A stretch of 64,000 nt of DNA from WLMZ01 sp037139095 (GCA_037139095.1 JBAXHD010000010.1:9171-73170), one strand, 5' to 3'; shown: positions 37,510 through 47,364, counted from the stretch's first letter. Translations and numbers: made by a program. The notes: generated from the sequence alone by a model not told the origin.

Positions 37510-38100
37510 GTGAGCCACGGCGCGCCGCTCATCATCGTTGTTTCGGGCCCCGGTGGGGTCGGTAAAGGAACGATCGTTGAGGAGCTTGTGAAGCGAGATC
37601 CAAAGCTGTGGCTCAGCCGCAGCTGGACCACTCGCGCTCAACGCGCGGGAGAAGCCAACGACGCCTATGTTTTCGCAACTCGATCTGAGTTCGAACAACG
37701 TATTGCCGATGGCGGATTCCTCGAATGGACCGAGTTTCTCGGAAACTATTACGGAACGCCCAACCCTGAGCCGCTCGACAAGCTCGATCTTGTACTCGAG
37801 ATTGAAGTCGACGGCGCTCGCCAGGTGACCAAGATTCGCGAAGATGCTGTGCTGATCTTCGTGTTGCCTCCATCTCGCGCCGAGCAGGAGCGCAGGTTGC
37901 GCGGCAGGGGCGATGCTGACCAAAAAGTTGCCGAGCGCTTGCGAAAAGCCGAAGACGAAGAGCCTGTTGGGATGGCACTGGCCGATTATGTGGTTGTCAA
38001 CGACGACCTCGAACACACCATCGATGAAATGCTTACGATCATCTCGCACTGCCGCAACAACCCCAACCGGGTGAGCGCCCGCGTGGGCCACGATCACTAG
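37510..38100 (+). CDS. gmk: guanylate kinase
   Basis: About 196 residues. VVSGPGGVGKGTIVEEL is the P-loop, SRSWTTRAQRAGEAND the GMP-binding segment, and FLEWTEFLGNYYGTP the following conserved block. It phosphorylates GMP to GDP. In-frame GTG codons at 37504 and 37510 are both possible starts; the longer frame lies in mihF and is excluded. It sits in the typical mihF-gmk-rpoZ order. Confidence 0.94.
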   Translation: MSHGAPLIIVVSGPGGVGKGTIVEELVKRDPKLWLSRSWTTRAQRAGEANDAYVFATRSEFEQRIADGGFLEWTEFLGNYYGTPNPEPLDKLDLVLEIEVDGARQVTKIREDAVLIFVLPPSRAEQERRLRGRGDADQKVAERLRKAEDEEPVGMALADYVVVNDDLEHTIDEMLTIISHCRNNPNRVSARVGHDH

Positions 38101-38167
38101 ATAAATACAGAATCCGCTGCCGTGACCGCTAAGCTTTCACGGCTACTTACCGAGGAGGCCGCTGCCC

Positions 38168-38464
38168 ATGGCGCGTACCAACGACACGATGATGAATCCA
38201 CCGATCGAGGAGCTTCTCGAACGTACTGATTCCAAATTCAGCCTCGTCACGCTGGCGGCGCGACGCGCTCGTCAGATCAACTCGTATTTCAACCAGCTCG
38301 GCGACGGTCTCGGTCACATGGTTCCTCCTCAGGTGTCATCGATCGCCCGCAAGCCGCTCAGCATCAGCTTCGAAGAGATCGCTGCCGACAAGATCGTGCC
38401 GGTTCCGGTAGCTGTCGCTGTCGTAGAAGAGGCCGCAGCCGACGAGGCTGACACCGCCGTCTGA
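38168..38464 (+). CDS. rpoZ: RNA polymerase omega subunit
   Basis: A 98-residue protein beginning MARTNDTMMNPPIEELLERT, with the omega core SKFSLVTLAARRARQINSYF and KPLSISFEEIAADKI. It supports assembly of the beta-prime subunit. A good GAGGAGG precedes the ATG. Between gmk and rpoZ, GCCGTGA (38119-38125) pairs with TCACGGC (38137-38143), a modest hairpin around a possible TAAGCT -10. The tail is Ala/Glu-rich. Confidence 0.95.
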   Translation: MARTNDTMMNPPIEELLERTDSKFSLVTLAARRARQINSYFNQLGDGLGHMVPPQVSSIARKPLSISFEEIAADKIVPVPVAVAVVEEAAADEADTAV

Positions 38465-38478
38465 GACGGAGGTTCGCC

Positions 38479-39678
38479 ATGTCGGCAGTGCACGGCAAGA
38501 CCATTGTCGTCGGTGTAACCGGCGGTATTGCTGCGTACAAGGCAGTCGAAGTGTGTCGCCGTTTGGTCGATGCGGGCGCCCACGTGGTGCCGGTGATGAC
38601 CGAGAGCGCCGAACGATTTATTGGCCGCACCACGCTCTCTGCGCTCTCTAGCGAGCCAGTGCAAACCAGTTTGTGGGACGAGGCTTCGCCCATCCCACAC
38701 ACCAAGCTTGGTCAGCGCGCCGACCTCATCATCGTGGCCCCGGCTACCGCCCATCTCATCGCTGCGTACACAGCTGGGCTCAGCACCGATCTCCTCACCA
38801 ACACCTTGTTGGCAACGCGCGCGCCGGTCATCGTGTGTCCAGCGATGCACACCGAAATGTGGGAGCACGCTTCGGTGCAAGACAATCTCGAGGTGTTGCG
38901 CCGTCGAGGCGTGGTCATTGTTCACCCCGATCAGGGCCGCCTCGCTGGTGGCGATGTGGGCACGGGGCGCCTTGCATCTCCTGAGCGAATTGTGGCGGCC
39001 GCCGAGCGGGTTCTTGGTCCGGCCGATTTCGTTGGCGTGCGCGTTGTCGTTACCGCCGGCGGCACTCGTGAGCCCATCGATGCAGTGCGCGTCATCGCCA
39101 ACCGCAGTAGCGGCAAGCAGGGTTACGCCATCGCCGCCGAGGCTGCATCACGCGGCGCGATTGTCACGCTCATCTCCACTGTCGATCTCCCCATACCTGT
39201 CGACGTCGAGTTGATCACGGTCGAGACCGCCGCCGAAATGGACGCTGCGGTCACCTCCGCTGCCGGCTCAGCCGATGTCGTAGTGATGGCTGCCGCCGTC
39301 GCCGATTTTCGTCCAGCGCATGCTGTCGACAACAAAATTAAGAAATCGACGGGGGCGTTCGATCTCACTCTCGAGTCCACCGACGACATTTTGGCGGGGC
39401 TCGGCGAGCGCAAGGCCGCTGGCCAAACATTGGTCGGCTTCGCCGCAGAGACCGACGACCTTGTTGCCAACGCAGAGGCGAAGATGCGCCGAAAGAATCT
39501 CGATCTCGTCGTTGCTAACGATGTCAGTGCTGCTGGCGTAGGCTTCCAGCACGACACCAACGCTGTATGTTTGCTTCGGCCCGACACAGCAATGGTCACG
39601 ATCAGCCTCACCGACAAACGGTCGGTTGCTCGCGCGGTTCTCGATGCGATAGCCGAGATTCGGCTCGCCAAGTCGTGA
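38479..39678 (+). CDS. coaBC: bifunctional phosphopantothenoylcysteine decarboxylase / synthase
   Basis: A 399-residue coenzyme A biosynthesis enzyme. The N-terminal flavodoxin-like CoaC half has VGVTGGIAAYKAVEVCRRL and CPAMHTEMWEH. The CoaB half starts near residue 185 (VVTAGGTREPIDAVRVIANRSS in two parts, VVTAGGTREPIDAV and RVIANRSSGK), with the nucleotide-binding loop DNKIKKSTG. It makes 4'-phosphopantetheine from phosphopantothenate and cysteine using CTP. Typical place after rpoZ. Confidence 0.96.
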   Translation: MSAVHGKTIVVGVTGGIAAYKAVEVCRRLVDAGAHVVPVMTESAERFIGRTTLSALSSEPVQTSLWDEASPIPHTKLGQRADLIIVAPATAHLIAAYTAGLSTDLLTNTLLATRAPVIVCPAMHTEMWEHASVQDNLEVLRRRGVVIVHPDQGRLAGGDVGTGRLASPERIVAAAERVLGPADFVGVRVVVTAGGTREPIDAVRVIANRSSGKQGYAIAAEAASRGAIVTLISTVDLPIPVDVELITVETAAEMDAAVTSAAGSADVVVMAAAVADFRPAHAVDNKIKKSTGAFDLTLESTDDILAGLGERKAAGQTLVGFAAETDDLVANAEAKMRRKNLDLVVANDVSAAGVGFQHDTNAVCLLRPDTAMVTISLTDKRSVARAVLDAIAEIRLAKS

Positions 39679-39739
39679 CATACTCATTCAGTTTTAACGT
39701 GACAATCTCAACCATCGACATCAATCGGGGAGCAGTGCA

Positions 39740-40933
39740 GTGAGCAAGTGGACATTCACAAGTGAGAGCGTGACCGAGGGTCATCCCGACAAGATGGCCG
39801 ACCAGGTCAGCGATGCCGTCCTCGATGCCATCCTGGCCGAAGATCCACATGGTCGCGTTGCCTGTGAGACATTGCTCACCACTGGCTTGTGCGTGGTGGC
39901 TGGCGAGATCACTACGTCCGCCTATGTCGATATCCCCAAGTTGGCTCGTGAGGTCATCAAAGAGATCGGCTACGACAACGCGTTGTATGGCTTCGACGGC
40001 AACACCTGTGGCGTCATCGTCAGCATCGACGAGCAAAGTGCTGACATCGCTCAAGGTGTCGACAAGAGCGAAGAGCTTCGTGGCGGCAAGGCCGGCGAAG
40101 ACACCATCAACGGTCAAGGCGCTGGCGACCAAGGAATGATGTTTGGCTACGCATGCAATGAGACCCCCGATCTGATGCCGCTACCAATCTGGTTGGCGCA
40201 CCGTTTGGCCGAGCGTCTCAGCGAAGTTCGTAAGTCGGGCGCTGTTCCGTATCTGCGCCCCGATGGCAAGACTCAGGTCACCTTCGATTATGAGCACGGC
40301 ATTCCCGTGCGCCTCTCGCATGTGCTCATCAGCACTCAGCATCAAGACGGCGTTGACCGCGACACGATGATCCGCCCCGACCTCATCGAGCAGGTCATCA
40401 GGCCCATCGTTCCGGCAGCCTTCGCCGACGATGACTACAACGTGTACGTCAACCCAACCGGCAAGTTCGTTGTCGGTGGGCCTCATGGCGACACGGGCCT
40501 CACTGGGCGCAAGATCATTGTCGACACCTACGGCGGCATGGGTCGCCACGGTGGCGGAGCGTTCAGCGGTAAGGACCCCAGCAAGGTCGACCGTTCGGCT
40601 GCCTATGCAGCGCGTTGGGTCGCCAAGCATGTGGTTGCTTCGGGGGCAGCGTCGCGTTGTGAAGTGCAAGTGGCGTACGCAATCGGTATGGCTCAGCCAG
40701 TCAGCATTTTGGTCGAGACATTCGGTACGCACACGGTCGATCCTTCGGTCATCGAATCTGCTGTTCGCGATGTCTTCGACCTGCGTCCCGCCGCAATCGT
40801 TCGCGACCTCGATCTCAAGCGCCCGATCTTCCGCAAGACAGCCGCCTACGGTCACTTTGGTCGCTCGTTGCCAGAGTTCACTTGGGAGAACGTCAGCCGT
40901 TTGGCCGACTTCAAGGCAGCGATCGGCGCCTGA
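39740..40933 (+). CDS. metK: S-adenosylmethionine synthase
   Basis: A 397-residue enzyme making SAM from methionine and [23 protein letters not shown] (first 20 residues of the motif), [12 protein letters not shown] and [19 protein letters not shown] are the classic signatures. GTG start with GGGGAG upstream. The 61-bp gap after coaBC is too short for a SAM riboswitch and shows no clear structure. priA begins 5 bp after its stop. Confidence 0.97.
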   Translation: MSKWTFTSESVTEGHPDKMADQVSDAVLDAILAEDPHGRVACETLLTTGLCVVAGEITTSAYVDIPKLAREVIKEIGYDNALYGFDGNTCGVIVSIDEQSADIAQGVDKSEELRGGKAGEDTINGQGAGDQGMMFGYACNETPDLMPLPIWLAHRLAERLSEVRKSGAVPYLRPDGKTQVTFDYEHGIPVRLSHVLISTQHQDGVDRDTMIRPDLIEQVIRPIVPAAFADDDYNVYVNPTGKFVVGGPHGDTGLTGRKIIVDTYGGMGRHGGGAFSGKDPSKVDRSAAYAARWVAKHVVASGAASRCEVQVAYAIGMAQPVSILVETFGTHTVDPSVIESAVRDVFDLRPAAIVRDLDLKRPIFRKTAAYGHFGRSLPEFTWENVSRLADFKAAIGA

Positions 40934-40938
40934 TTCTG

Positions 40939-42705
40939 GTGACGCCACCGGCGTCGCCGGAACTACTGGTAGCTCGGGTCGTTCCCGATGTCTCCGGTCT
41001 TGATCGGCAGTTCGATTACCTCGTTCCCGACAAGCTGCGCGATCGCGTGGTTATCGGCGCGCTCGTTCGCATCACGCTCAATGGCCGTCGCATCGGCGGT
41101 TGGGTCGTTGCGGTTGGCCCACCTGATCCAAACATCGCTATCGACAAACTGTTAGCTATCACCAAGGTCACGGGCATTGGGCCGGCGCAAGACGTCATCC
41201 AATTAGCTCGTTGGGCCAGCGTGCGCTGGGCTGGCCCGTTGAGAGCGTTCCTCGTGTCAGCCTCGCCGCCAGGGGCAGTTATCGCGTTGCCGGCCGCCGG
41301 AACCGGCGGTGCGGTTCCCGAACCGGTGCATCATGGCGCGCGTCAGGTGCTGTCAGCCGGAGGTGGCGTGCTTCGCTTGCCTCCAGCGGCCGATGTGGTG
41401 CCCGTTGTGCTTGCGGCTTGTGCGCTGGGTCCGGCACTGGTGGTGACGCCATCGGTGCATCAGGCACGCATGGTCGCTGTTCGATTGCGCCGCGCTGGTC
41501 GCACCGTTGCCGTGCTTCCTCACGAGTGGGCAGCCGCTGCCGGTGGAGTCGATGTTGTGATCGGAGCGCGCACCGTTGTGTGGGCTCCGTGCGCCGGTCT
41601 TCGCTCGGTGGTTGTGCTCGACGAACACGACGAAGGGCTGCAAGACGAGCGTCAGCCCACGTGGCATGCCCGAGATGTCGCCTGCGAGCGAGCGCGCCAG
41701 GCCGGCGTGCCAGTGATGCTCGTGTCGCCATGCCCCAGTGCCACAGCGGTTGCGTCGGTAGGCATCAGCAACGTCTTTCGTCCGTCAGTCGGTGACGAAC
41801 GCGCGGGTTGGCCGATTGTCGAGATTGTCGACCGCACGCGTGAAGAGCCGTGGCAGCGCAGCCTCGCTACATCGGCGCTCATTCGGCATCTCCGCGACCC
41901 GCAGCGCCAAGTGGTGTGCGTGCTCAATACAACTGGTCGAGCCCGACTCCTGGCTTGTCGAAGCTGTCGAGCAATGCAGCGCTGCGAAGTGTGCGAGGCG
42001 GCGGTGGCGCAGCACGACAACGGCCAGTTTGTGTGCGGGCGATGCAGCAAGGAGCGCCCTCCCGTGTGTCAGGCATGCGGCGCTGGCGCGTTTGCCGTGT
42101 TGCGCATTGGTGTTACTCGTTTACGAGAAGAACTCGAGGCTGCAGCGGGGCGGCCGGTGGTGGCTATCGACGCCAAGGCCGCCGATACCGAGGCGGTGCC
42201 CGACGCGGGGGTCTACGTCGGAACCGAGGCAGCGTTGCATCGTGTGCGCCGCGCAGACACCGTTGCGTTTGTCGACTTCGATGCCGAGTTGCTTGCTCCG
42301 CGATATCGAGCCACCGAAGAAGCGCTTGGCTTGCTGGCGCGCGCGGCCAGGCTTGTTGGTGGTCGTGCCGATGGCGGTCGAATCTTGGTGCAGACCTTCT
42401 TGCCCAAGCACGAGGTGCTCGATGCGGTGTTGCATGCAGATCCGGGCCGACTCATGGTCAAAGAGTTGCAACGACGGGCCGCTCTCGGCTTCCCCCCGTC
42501 AGGCGCGTTAGCCGTAGCGAGTGGACCCGGTGCTGCCGAATTCGTCGGCGGCTTGGCGCTGACGTCTGTTCAGGCCGCTGCTGTCTCAGATGGCACGTAT
42601 CTGTTGCGCGCCGCAAACTGGAGTGAGCTCGGCCAAGCGATTGCGGCCACCCCGCGACCACGTGGCAGTCGGGTTCGTATCGAGGTTGATCCGCCTCGTA
42701 TTTAG
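40939..42705 (+). CDS. priA: primosomal protein N' (PriA), ATPase motifs degenerate
   Basis: A 588-residue PriA homologue starting at GTG just after metK. The N-terminal 3'-DNA-binding domain is present (LLVARVVPDVSGLDRQFDYL). The Walker A lysine motif (normally GVTGSGKTEVY) is replaced by LRLPPAADVVP, while a remnant of motif II survives as VVVLDEHDEGLQ. Eight cysteines in four pairs (CRSC, CEVC, CGRC, CQAC) keep the zinc-binding strand. This matches actinobacterial PriA proteins thought to lack helicase activity but to act in replication restart. Converges with and overlaps the methyltransferase by four bases. Confidence 0.9.
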   Translation: MTPPASPELLVARVVPDVSGLDRQFDYLVPDKLRDRVVIGALVRITLNGRRIGGWVVAVGPPDPNIAIDKLLAITKVTGIGPAQDVIQLARWASVRWAGPLRAFLVSASPPGAVIALPAAGTGGAVPEPVHHGARQVLSAGGGVLRLPPAADVVPVVLAACALGPALVVTPSVHQARMVAVRLRRAGRTVAVLPHEWAAAAGGVDVVIGARTVVWAPCAGLRSVVVLDEHDEGLQDERQPTWHARDVACERARQAGVPVMLVSPCPSATAVASVGISNVFRPSVGDERAGWPIVEIVDRTREEPWQRSLATSALIRHLRDPQRQVVCVLNTTGRARLLACRSCRAMQRCEVCEAAVAQHDNGQFVCGRCSKERPPVCQACGAGAFAVLRIGVTRLREELEAAAGRPVVAIDAKAADTEAVPDAGVYVGTEAALHRVRRADTVAFVDFDAELLAPRYRATEEALGLLARAARLVGGRADGGRILVQTFLPKHEVLDAVLHADPGRLMVKELQRRAALGFPPSGALAVASGPGAAEFVGGLALTSVQAAAVSDGTYLLRAANWSELGQAIAATPRPRGSRVRIEVDPPRI

Positions 42706-43316
42706 CGAGGGTTGCTCGTCGATTGTGTGGTGTTCAGTAAACGAAAGCCCTTTGCCGATGCGAGGCGTTCGGTGGGGTAGCCCTGAGCTGTGAGCCACAC
42801 CTGCAGCGAATCGGATCCGAGGTGCTTCTGCACGACCATCGTTGCGTGGCCAGCTTCAGTTAAGCGGGGGAGCCAGCGCAGTAGCAGGTCGTGCAACGGA
42901 CCTTTGCCGATATGGATTGGCGGGTTGCTCCAGATGGTGTCGAACCTCACATCGGCGGGCACCTCGTCGGGGAGGCAACAGCGCACATTGGAGACGTTGT
43001 TGGCTTCTGCGTTTTGGCGAGTCAGAGCGATGGCACGTTCGTTCACATCGACGGCCCACACTGTCGCGCCGGGAGATCGTCGAGCCATCGAGATGGCGAT
43101 TGCGCCGGCGCCGCAACCGAGATCGAGCAGATTGCCGGTGGCTGCGGGCGGTGGTGCCTTCAAGAGCAAGAGGCGAGTACCGGTATCGAGCGCGCCATAG
43201 CTGAAGACGCCACGGTCGGTTGTGAGTTTGAGCGTGCCCTCGGGAAGGGCGACGGTGATGACATAGGGCTGGCTAGCAGACGATGGCTGTGGGCTGAAAT
43301 AGTGCTCGTTCGTCAT
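42702..43316 (-). CDS. class I SAM methyltransferase, RsmC-like
   Basis: A 204-residue methyltransferase. LLDLGCGAGAIAISMAR is the SAM-binding motif I, AVDVNERAIALTRQNAEAN motif II, and SNPPIHIGKG the NPP motif IV used for exocyclic amino groups of guanine or adenine. The YFSP start and GVFSYGALDTGTRLLL are typical of RsmC/RlmG-type rRNA m2G methyltransferases, so 16S G1207 or a similar site is the likely target. Divergent from def with 38 bp between starts. Confidence 0.87.
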   Translation of the reverse strand: MTNEHYFSPQPSSASQPYVITVALPEGTLKLTTDRGVFSYGALDTGTRLLLLKAPPPAATGNLLDLGCGAGAIAISMARRSPGATVWAVDVNERAIALTRQNAEANNVSNVRCCLPDEVPADVRFDTIWSNPPIHIGKGPLHDLLLRWLPRLTEAGHATMVVQKHLGSDSLQVWLTAQGYPTERLASAKGFRLLNTTQSTSNPR

Positions 43317-43354
43317 AACGCGGTTGTCCTAGCGGGGGTGAGTAGCCTCTCAGT

Positions 43355-43882
43355 GTGGCCTACGAAATCCGCACCTTTGGTGATCCAGTCCTGAAAACAA
43401 ATGCGGCTCCTATTACCGAGATTGACGGCAAGATCGCACGCCTCATCGACGAGATGTTCGACACGCTATACACCAGCGACAACGGCATCGGTCTCGCCGC
43501 CCCTCAGATCGGCGTGCAAAAGCAGATCTTCATCTGGGAAGTCGACGATGAGGAGATGGTCATCATCAACCCCGAGATCGTCGAGAGCAGTGGCGAGTTG
43601 CTGTTCGACGAGGGATGCTTGAGCCTGCCTGGTCTCTATGCCGAGATTCTGCGTCCGAAAGATGTGTTGATGCGCGGCCTCGATATCGATGGCAACGTGA
43701 TCGAGATCGAGGCCACCGATCTGATGGGGCGCTTGTTCCAGCACGAGATCGATCACCTGCACGGCATGCTCATGTTCGATCGAATGTCTCCCGATCAACG
43801 AAGAGAAGCGCTTGCCGAATACGGCCGCATCACCAGCAATCAGGCAGCCCCGCGAGCACCACGCCGGTTGAAGCTCAAGTGA
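43355..43882 (+). CDS. def: peptide deformylase
   Basis: A 175-residue metalloenzyme removing the formyl group from new proteins. All three motifs are clear: GIGLAAPQIGV (motif 1), EGCLSLPG (motif 2, metal cysteine) and QHEIDHLHG (motif 3, two metal histidines and the catalytic glutamate). GTG start. Its TGA overlaps the fmt start (GTGA), coupling the formylation and deformylation genes. Confidence 0.97.
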   Translation: MAYEIRTFGDPVLKTNAAPITEIDGKIARLIDEMFDTLYTSDNGIGLAAPQIGVQKQIFIWEVDDEEMVIINPEIVESSGELLFDEGCLSLPGLYAEILRPKDVLMRGLDIDGNVIEIEATDLMGRLFQHEIDHLHGMLMFDRMSPDQRREALAEYGRITSNQAAPRAPRRLKLK

Positions 43883-44784
43883 CGCAACTCGCCGCGCTGC
43901 CAACCGGACGGCCTCAGCGAATTGTTTTTCTCGGTACACCCGAAATTGCGGTAGCGCCTCTCGAAGCACTCGTTGCTGCGGGTTTCGAGGTCGTGCTCGT
44001 GGTCACCCGAACCGACAAACGGCGCGGTCGTGGTACCGAAATGTCGCCGAGCCCTGTGAAAGAAGCAGCGACGCGACTTGGGCTCGAGGTGAGCCACGAC
44101 GTCGAAGACGTGCTCACGGTGAATGCAGATCTCGGCGTTGTTGTGGCCTTCGGGCAGATCATCAAGCCTCATATTCTTGAGAAACTCCCAATGCTCAATC
44201 TGCACTTCTCGCTGTTGCCGCGCTGGCGCGGGGCCGCTCCCACCGAGCGAGCCATACTTGCGGGCGACGAGGTCACCGGCGTTTGCCTCATGCAAGTAGC
44301 TGTCGATCTCGATGCCGGACCTCTGCTCGATATGGTCGAGGTCTCCGTTGCATCTATCGATACCGCCGAAGCGTTGCGTCAGCGGTTGGTTCTTGTTGGG
44401 TGCGAGCGACTCGTTACAGCATTGCAGCGTGGGCTTCCTGAGCCTCAGCCCCAAGTGGGTGAGGTCACGTACGCCGCCAAGTTGAACATTGACGAGTTCC
44501 GTATCAACTGGCGCGAGTCGGCCCATGACATCGATCGAATGGTTCGAGTCGGGCTTGCGTGGACAATGTTTCGCGGCCGTCGTTTGAAGATCGTCGAATG
44601 CCAGCTCGGTGTCGACATCGGCGGACCGGGCGACTTTCTCAGTGCCAATGTCATCGCCTGCGGGCATGGCTCGATCACGCTCATACGGGTGCAGCCAGAA
44701 GGCAAGCCAGTCATGGACGCTTCGGCTTGGGCGAACGGCGCCCGACCCAATACATCTGACAATCTGCTCGACTCGCCCGAATGA
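43879..44784 (+). CDS. fmt: methionyl-tRNA formyltransferase
   Basis: A 301-residue enzyme formylating initiator Met-tRNA. The GTG overlapping the def stop is used; the longer frame lies inside def. IVFLGTPEIAVAPLEALVAAG starts the fold (IVFLGTPEIAVAPLEALV), the formyl-folate signature is LNLHFSLLPRWRGAAPTERA, and the C-terminal OB-like domain follows at about 205. Length is normal. Overlaps rsmB by four bases. Confidence 0.96.
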   Translation: MTQLAALPTGRPQRIVFLGTPEIAVAPLEALVAAGFEVVLVVTRTDKRRGRGTEMSPSPVKEAATRLGLEVSHDVEDVLTVNADLGVVVAFGQIIKPHILEKLPMLNLHFSLLPRWRGAAPTERAILAGDEVTGVCLMQVAVDLDAGPLLDMVEVSVASIDTAEALRQRLVLVGCERLVTALQRGLPEPQPQVGEVTYAAKLNIDEFRINWRESAHDIDRMVRVGLAWTMFRGRRLKIVECQLGVDIGGPGDFLSANVIACGHGSITLIRVQPEGKPVMDASAWANGARPNTSDNLLDSPE

Positions 44785-45932
44785 ATCAGCGTCGTCCTCA
44801 ACAGCGCAGACCTGCGCGCCGTGAACCTCGTCAGAGCGCTCGTGAGGTGGCCTACGAAGCCTTGCTGCGCATCGACCACGAAGGCGCCTATGCCAACCTC
44901 GTGGTGCCAGCCCTGCTCGACCGCAGCTCGCTGAGCGACCAAGACCGTCGCTTCGTGACCGACCTTGTGTATGGCACCACGCGCATGCGTCGGGCCTGCG
45001 AGTCGTTAGTAGAGCGTTTTGTGCTCACCGAGCCAGACCCCGAGGTGCGCACGCTGCTTCGCCTCGGCGCATATCAGCTGGCATTTGGTGGCACTGCGCC
45101 GCATGCCGCGGTGGGTGAGACGGTTGAGCTGGCCCATCCCAAGGTGAGGGGTTTCGTCAACGCAATTCTTCGTCGAGTCGCTGGTGCCGAAAAGGTGTGG
45201 CCCGACGACGCATCGCGTTTGAGCTATCCCGACTGGATCGTCGATCGCTTCGTCGCCGAGCTTGGCGAGTTCGAGGGTTTCGCAGCGCTCGAATGCATGA
45301 ACGAGCCGCCGCCGGTGCACGAGCGCGCCGATGGATACATCCAAGACCGCGCCAGTGGATGGGTTGCCGATCTGGTTGGTGCCGTGGCTGGCGAGCGTGT
45401 GCTCGATGTCTGTTCGGCTCCCGGCGGCAAGGCGACGGCGATGGCATCTACCGGCGCGCTCGTGATTGCGGCCGATCTACAAGCTCATCGTGCGGCACTT
45501 GTGGCTGACAACGCGCATCGCATCGGATACGACATTCCCGTAGTAGTTGCCGACGGCACCTCGCCGCCCTTTCGTAACCACAGTTTCGACCGTGTGCTCA
45601 TCGACGCTCCGTGCAGTGGCCTCGGCGCACTTCGCCGTCGGCCCGACGCGCGCTGGCGAATCTCAGAGCAAGACATTGTCGACCTCGCAGGCATTCAGCA
45701 ACGCCTTCTCAATGCCGCAGCGCCGTTAGTGCGGCCCGGGGGGGTGCTTGTCTACAGCGTGTGCACGATCACCGCAGCAGAGTCCATCGATCACCCCACC
45801 CCCGAAGGTTTCGAGGTCATTACCGACGACATCGGCGACGAGTGGACAACGTTCGGCAAGGGTTTTCGAATCCTGCCGCAAGATGCTGACACCGATGGCA
45901 TGGTCATCATTCGCTACCGTTCGGTGCAATGA
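44781..45932 (+). CDS. rsmB: 16S rRNA (cytosine-967-C5)-methyltransferase
   Basis: A 383-residue Fmu/Sun-family enzyme. An N-terminal NusB-like RNA-binding domain (about 20-140; YANLVVPALLDRSSLSDQDR) precedes the methyltransferase domain with VLDVCSAPGGKATAMAS (SAM loop) and DRVLIDAPCSGLGALRRRPD, whose PC dipeptide carries one of the two catalytic cysteines; the second is in YSVCTITAAES. The start overlaps fmt, as in many bacteria. Confidence 0.95.
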   Translation: MNQRRPQQRRPARREPRQSAREVAYEALLRIDHEGAYANLVVPALLDRSSLSDQDRRFVTDLVYGTTRMRRACESLVERFVLTEPDPEVRTLLRLGAYQLAFGGTAPHAAVGETVELAHPKVRGFVNAILRRVAGAEKVWPDDASRLSYPDWIVDRFVAELGEFEGFAALECMNEPPPVHERADGYIQDRASGWVADLVGAVAGERVLDVCSAPGGKATAMASTGALVIAADLQAHRAALVADNAHRIGYDIPVVVADGTSPPFRNHSFDRVLIDAPCSGLGALRRRPDARWRISEQDIVDLAGIQQRLLNAAAPLVRPGGVLVYSVCTITAAESIDHPTPEGFEVITDDIGDEWTTFGKGFRILPQDADTDGMVIIRYRSVQ

Positions 45933-46414
45933 GTAACGACCCGCAACCGTTGTTCGCCAAAGTACTTACCGTCAGTGATGGCGTGAGCTACGGCACCCGC
46001 GACGACCTCAGCGGGCGCGCACTCGTGGCACAACTTGTCGACGCAGGGTTCGACGTGGTCGAGCATCGGGTCACGGCCGATGGCGCCGACAACGTCGCCG
46101 AAGCCCTTCGCCACATGAGCGAGTCGTTCAGTGGCCTCATCGTGTCTACGGGTGGCACAGGTTTTGCGCCGCGCGATCAAACGCCCGAAGGCACCCGTCA
46201 GGTCATCGAGCGCGAAGCGCCGGGTCTGGCCGAGGCAATGCGCTTGGTCAACCCGCTGGGTCGGCTCAGCCGCGGGATAGCTGGCATCCGCGGGCAAGCC
46301 ATTATTTGCAACACGCCTGGCTCGCCCAAAGGCTGCGTCGAACAGCTCGGTGCCATCATCGACGTCGTTGGTCACGCAGTTCGCTTGTTGGCCGACGCGC
46401 CTACATCGCACTGA
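45929..46414 (+). CDS. MogA/MoaB-type molybdenum cofactor protein
   Basis: A 161-residue molybdopterin-binding-fold protein. KVLTVSDGVSYGTRDDLSG at the start, then the STGGTGFAPRDQTPEGTRQ loop and LSRGIAGIRGQAIICNTPGS are the family markers. MogA adenylylates molybdopterin before molybdenum insertion; MoaB paralogues may have other tasks. It is coupled to rsmB by ATGA, an unusual partner, and no other moa/moe gene is near. Confidence 0.88.
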   Translation: MSNDPQPLFAKVLTVSDGVSYGTRDDLSGRALVAQLVDAGFDVVEHRVTADGADNVAEALRHMSESFSGLIVSTGGTGFAPRDQTPEGTRQVIEREAPGLAEAMRLVNPLGRLSRGIAGIRGQAIICNTPGSPKGCVEQLGAIIDVVGHAVRLLADAPTSH

Positions 46415-46488
46415 CGCTGACCGATCGCAGCGGCGTCGCTCAGACAATTCATCTCCGACTTGGCTCGTGTTGGCCTATCCTGACCACC

Positions 46489-47364
46489 GTGTTACGGCTC
46501 GTCCTTCCTAAAGGCTCCCTCGAAAAGGCAACCCTCGAACTGTTTGAGGCCGCCGATCTTGCGGTGAGCCGAAACTCCTCGGTCGATTACAAGGCCACCA
46601 TCGACGACCCTCGTATCGCTGAGGTTCGGATTCTGCGTCCGCAGGAGATCCCAACCTATGTGGCCGAGGGTCTCTTCGACCTTGGCATCACCGGTCGCGA
46701 TTGGGTCGAAGAGACCGCCAGCGATGTGGTCAGCCTTGGCGAACTCAAGTACTCGAAGGCCACCTCGCTTCCTATTCGGGTTGTTGTTGCCGTCGCCGGC
46801 GATTCGCCCGCTCACACGGTCGAACAGCTTCCCCAAGGGCTGCGGGTCAGCACTGAATACCCCGAACTCACCCGGCGCTACTTCGCAGAAAAGGGCATTG
46901 AGGCCGACATCCGCCTTTCGTACGGTGCCAGCGAGGCCAAGATTCCCGATATCGCCGACTGCATTGTCGACATCACCGAGACCGGCCGAGCGCTGCGCGC
47001 CGCTGGCTTGCGAATCATCGACACGATGCTCACGAGTTACACCGAAGTGGTTGTAAACAGGGACTCCTACGCCGATCCGGTGAAGCGCCACGCCATGCAG
47101 CAACTGATGACCTTGCTCACCGGAACACTCGACGCTCGCGGCAAAGTGCTGGTCAAGCTTAATGTGGCCCGCGAAAACCTCGCCCAGGTGCTGGCGCTTG
47201 TGCCCGCACTCAAGTCGCCAACGGTCAGCGAGTTGGCCGGCGACGGCGGCTTCGCAGTCGAGACTGTGGTTGCCAAGAATCAGATCAACGTGCTCATCCC
47301 GGCCCTCAAAGACGCCGGTGCCACGGGCATTCTCGAACTGCCGATCTCCAAGATCATTGCGTAA
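46489..47364 (+). CDS. hisG: ATP phosphoribosyltransferase (long form)
   Basis: A 291-residue HisG with its own C-terminal regulatory ACT-like domain (about 210-291), so no HisZ is needed. LRLVLPKGSLEKATLELFE starts the protein and DLGITGRDWVEE is the PRPP-side motif. It catalyses the first step of histidine synthesis. The GTG at 46489 lies 7 nt after TATCCT, which may be a -10, so the mRNA may be leaderless; no strong -35 is seen. hisE, often its neighbour in actinobacteria, is absent. Confidence 0.95.
   Translation: MLRLVLPKGSLEKATLELFEAADLAVSRNSSVDYKATIDDPRIAEVRILRPQEIPTYVAEGLFDLGITGRDWVEETASDVVSLGELKYSKATSLPIRVVVAVAGDSPAHTVEQLPQGLRVSTEYPELTRRYFAEKGIEADIRLSYGASEAKIPDIADCIVDITETGRALRAAGLRIIDTMLTSYTEVVVNRDSYADPVKRHAMQQLMTLLTGTLDARGKVLVKLNVARENLAQVLALVPALKSPTVSELAGDGGFAVETVVAKNQINVLIPALKDAGATGILELPISKIIA

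Noticed and set aside
39679..39739. SAM riboswitch before metK
   Set aside because: Only 61 nt are available and no SAM-binding fold pattern is visible.
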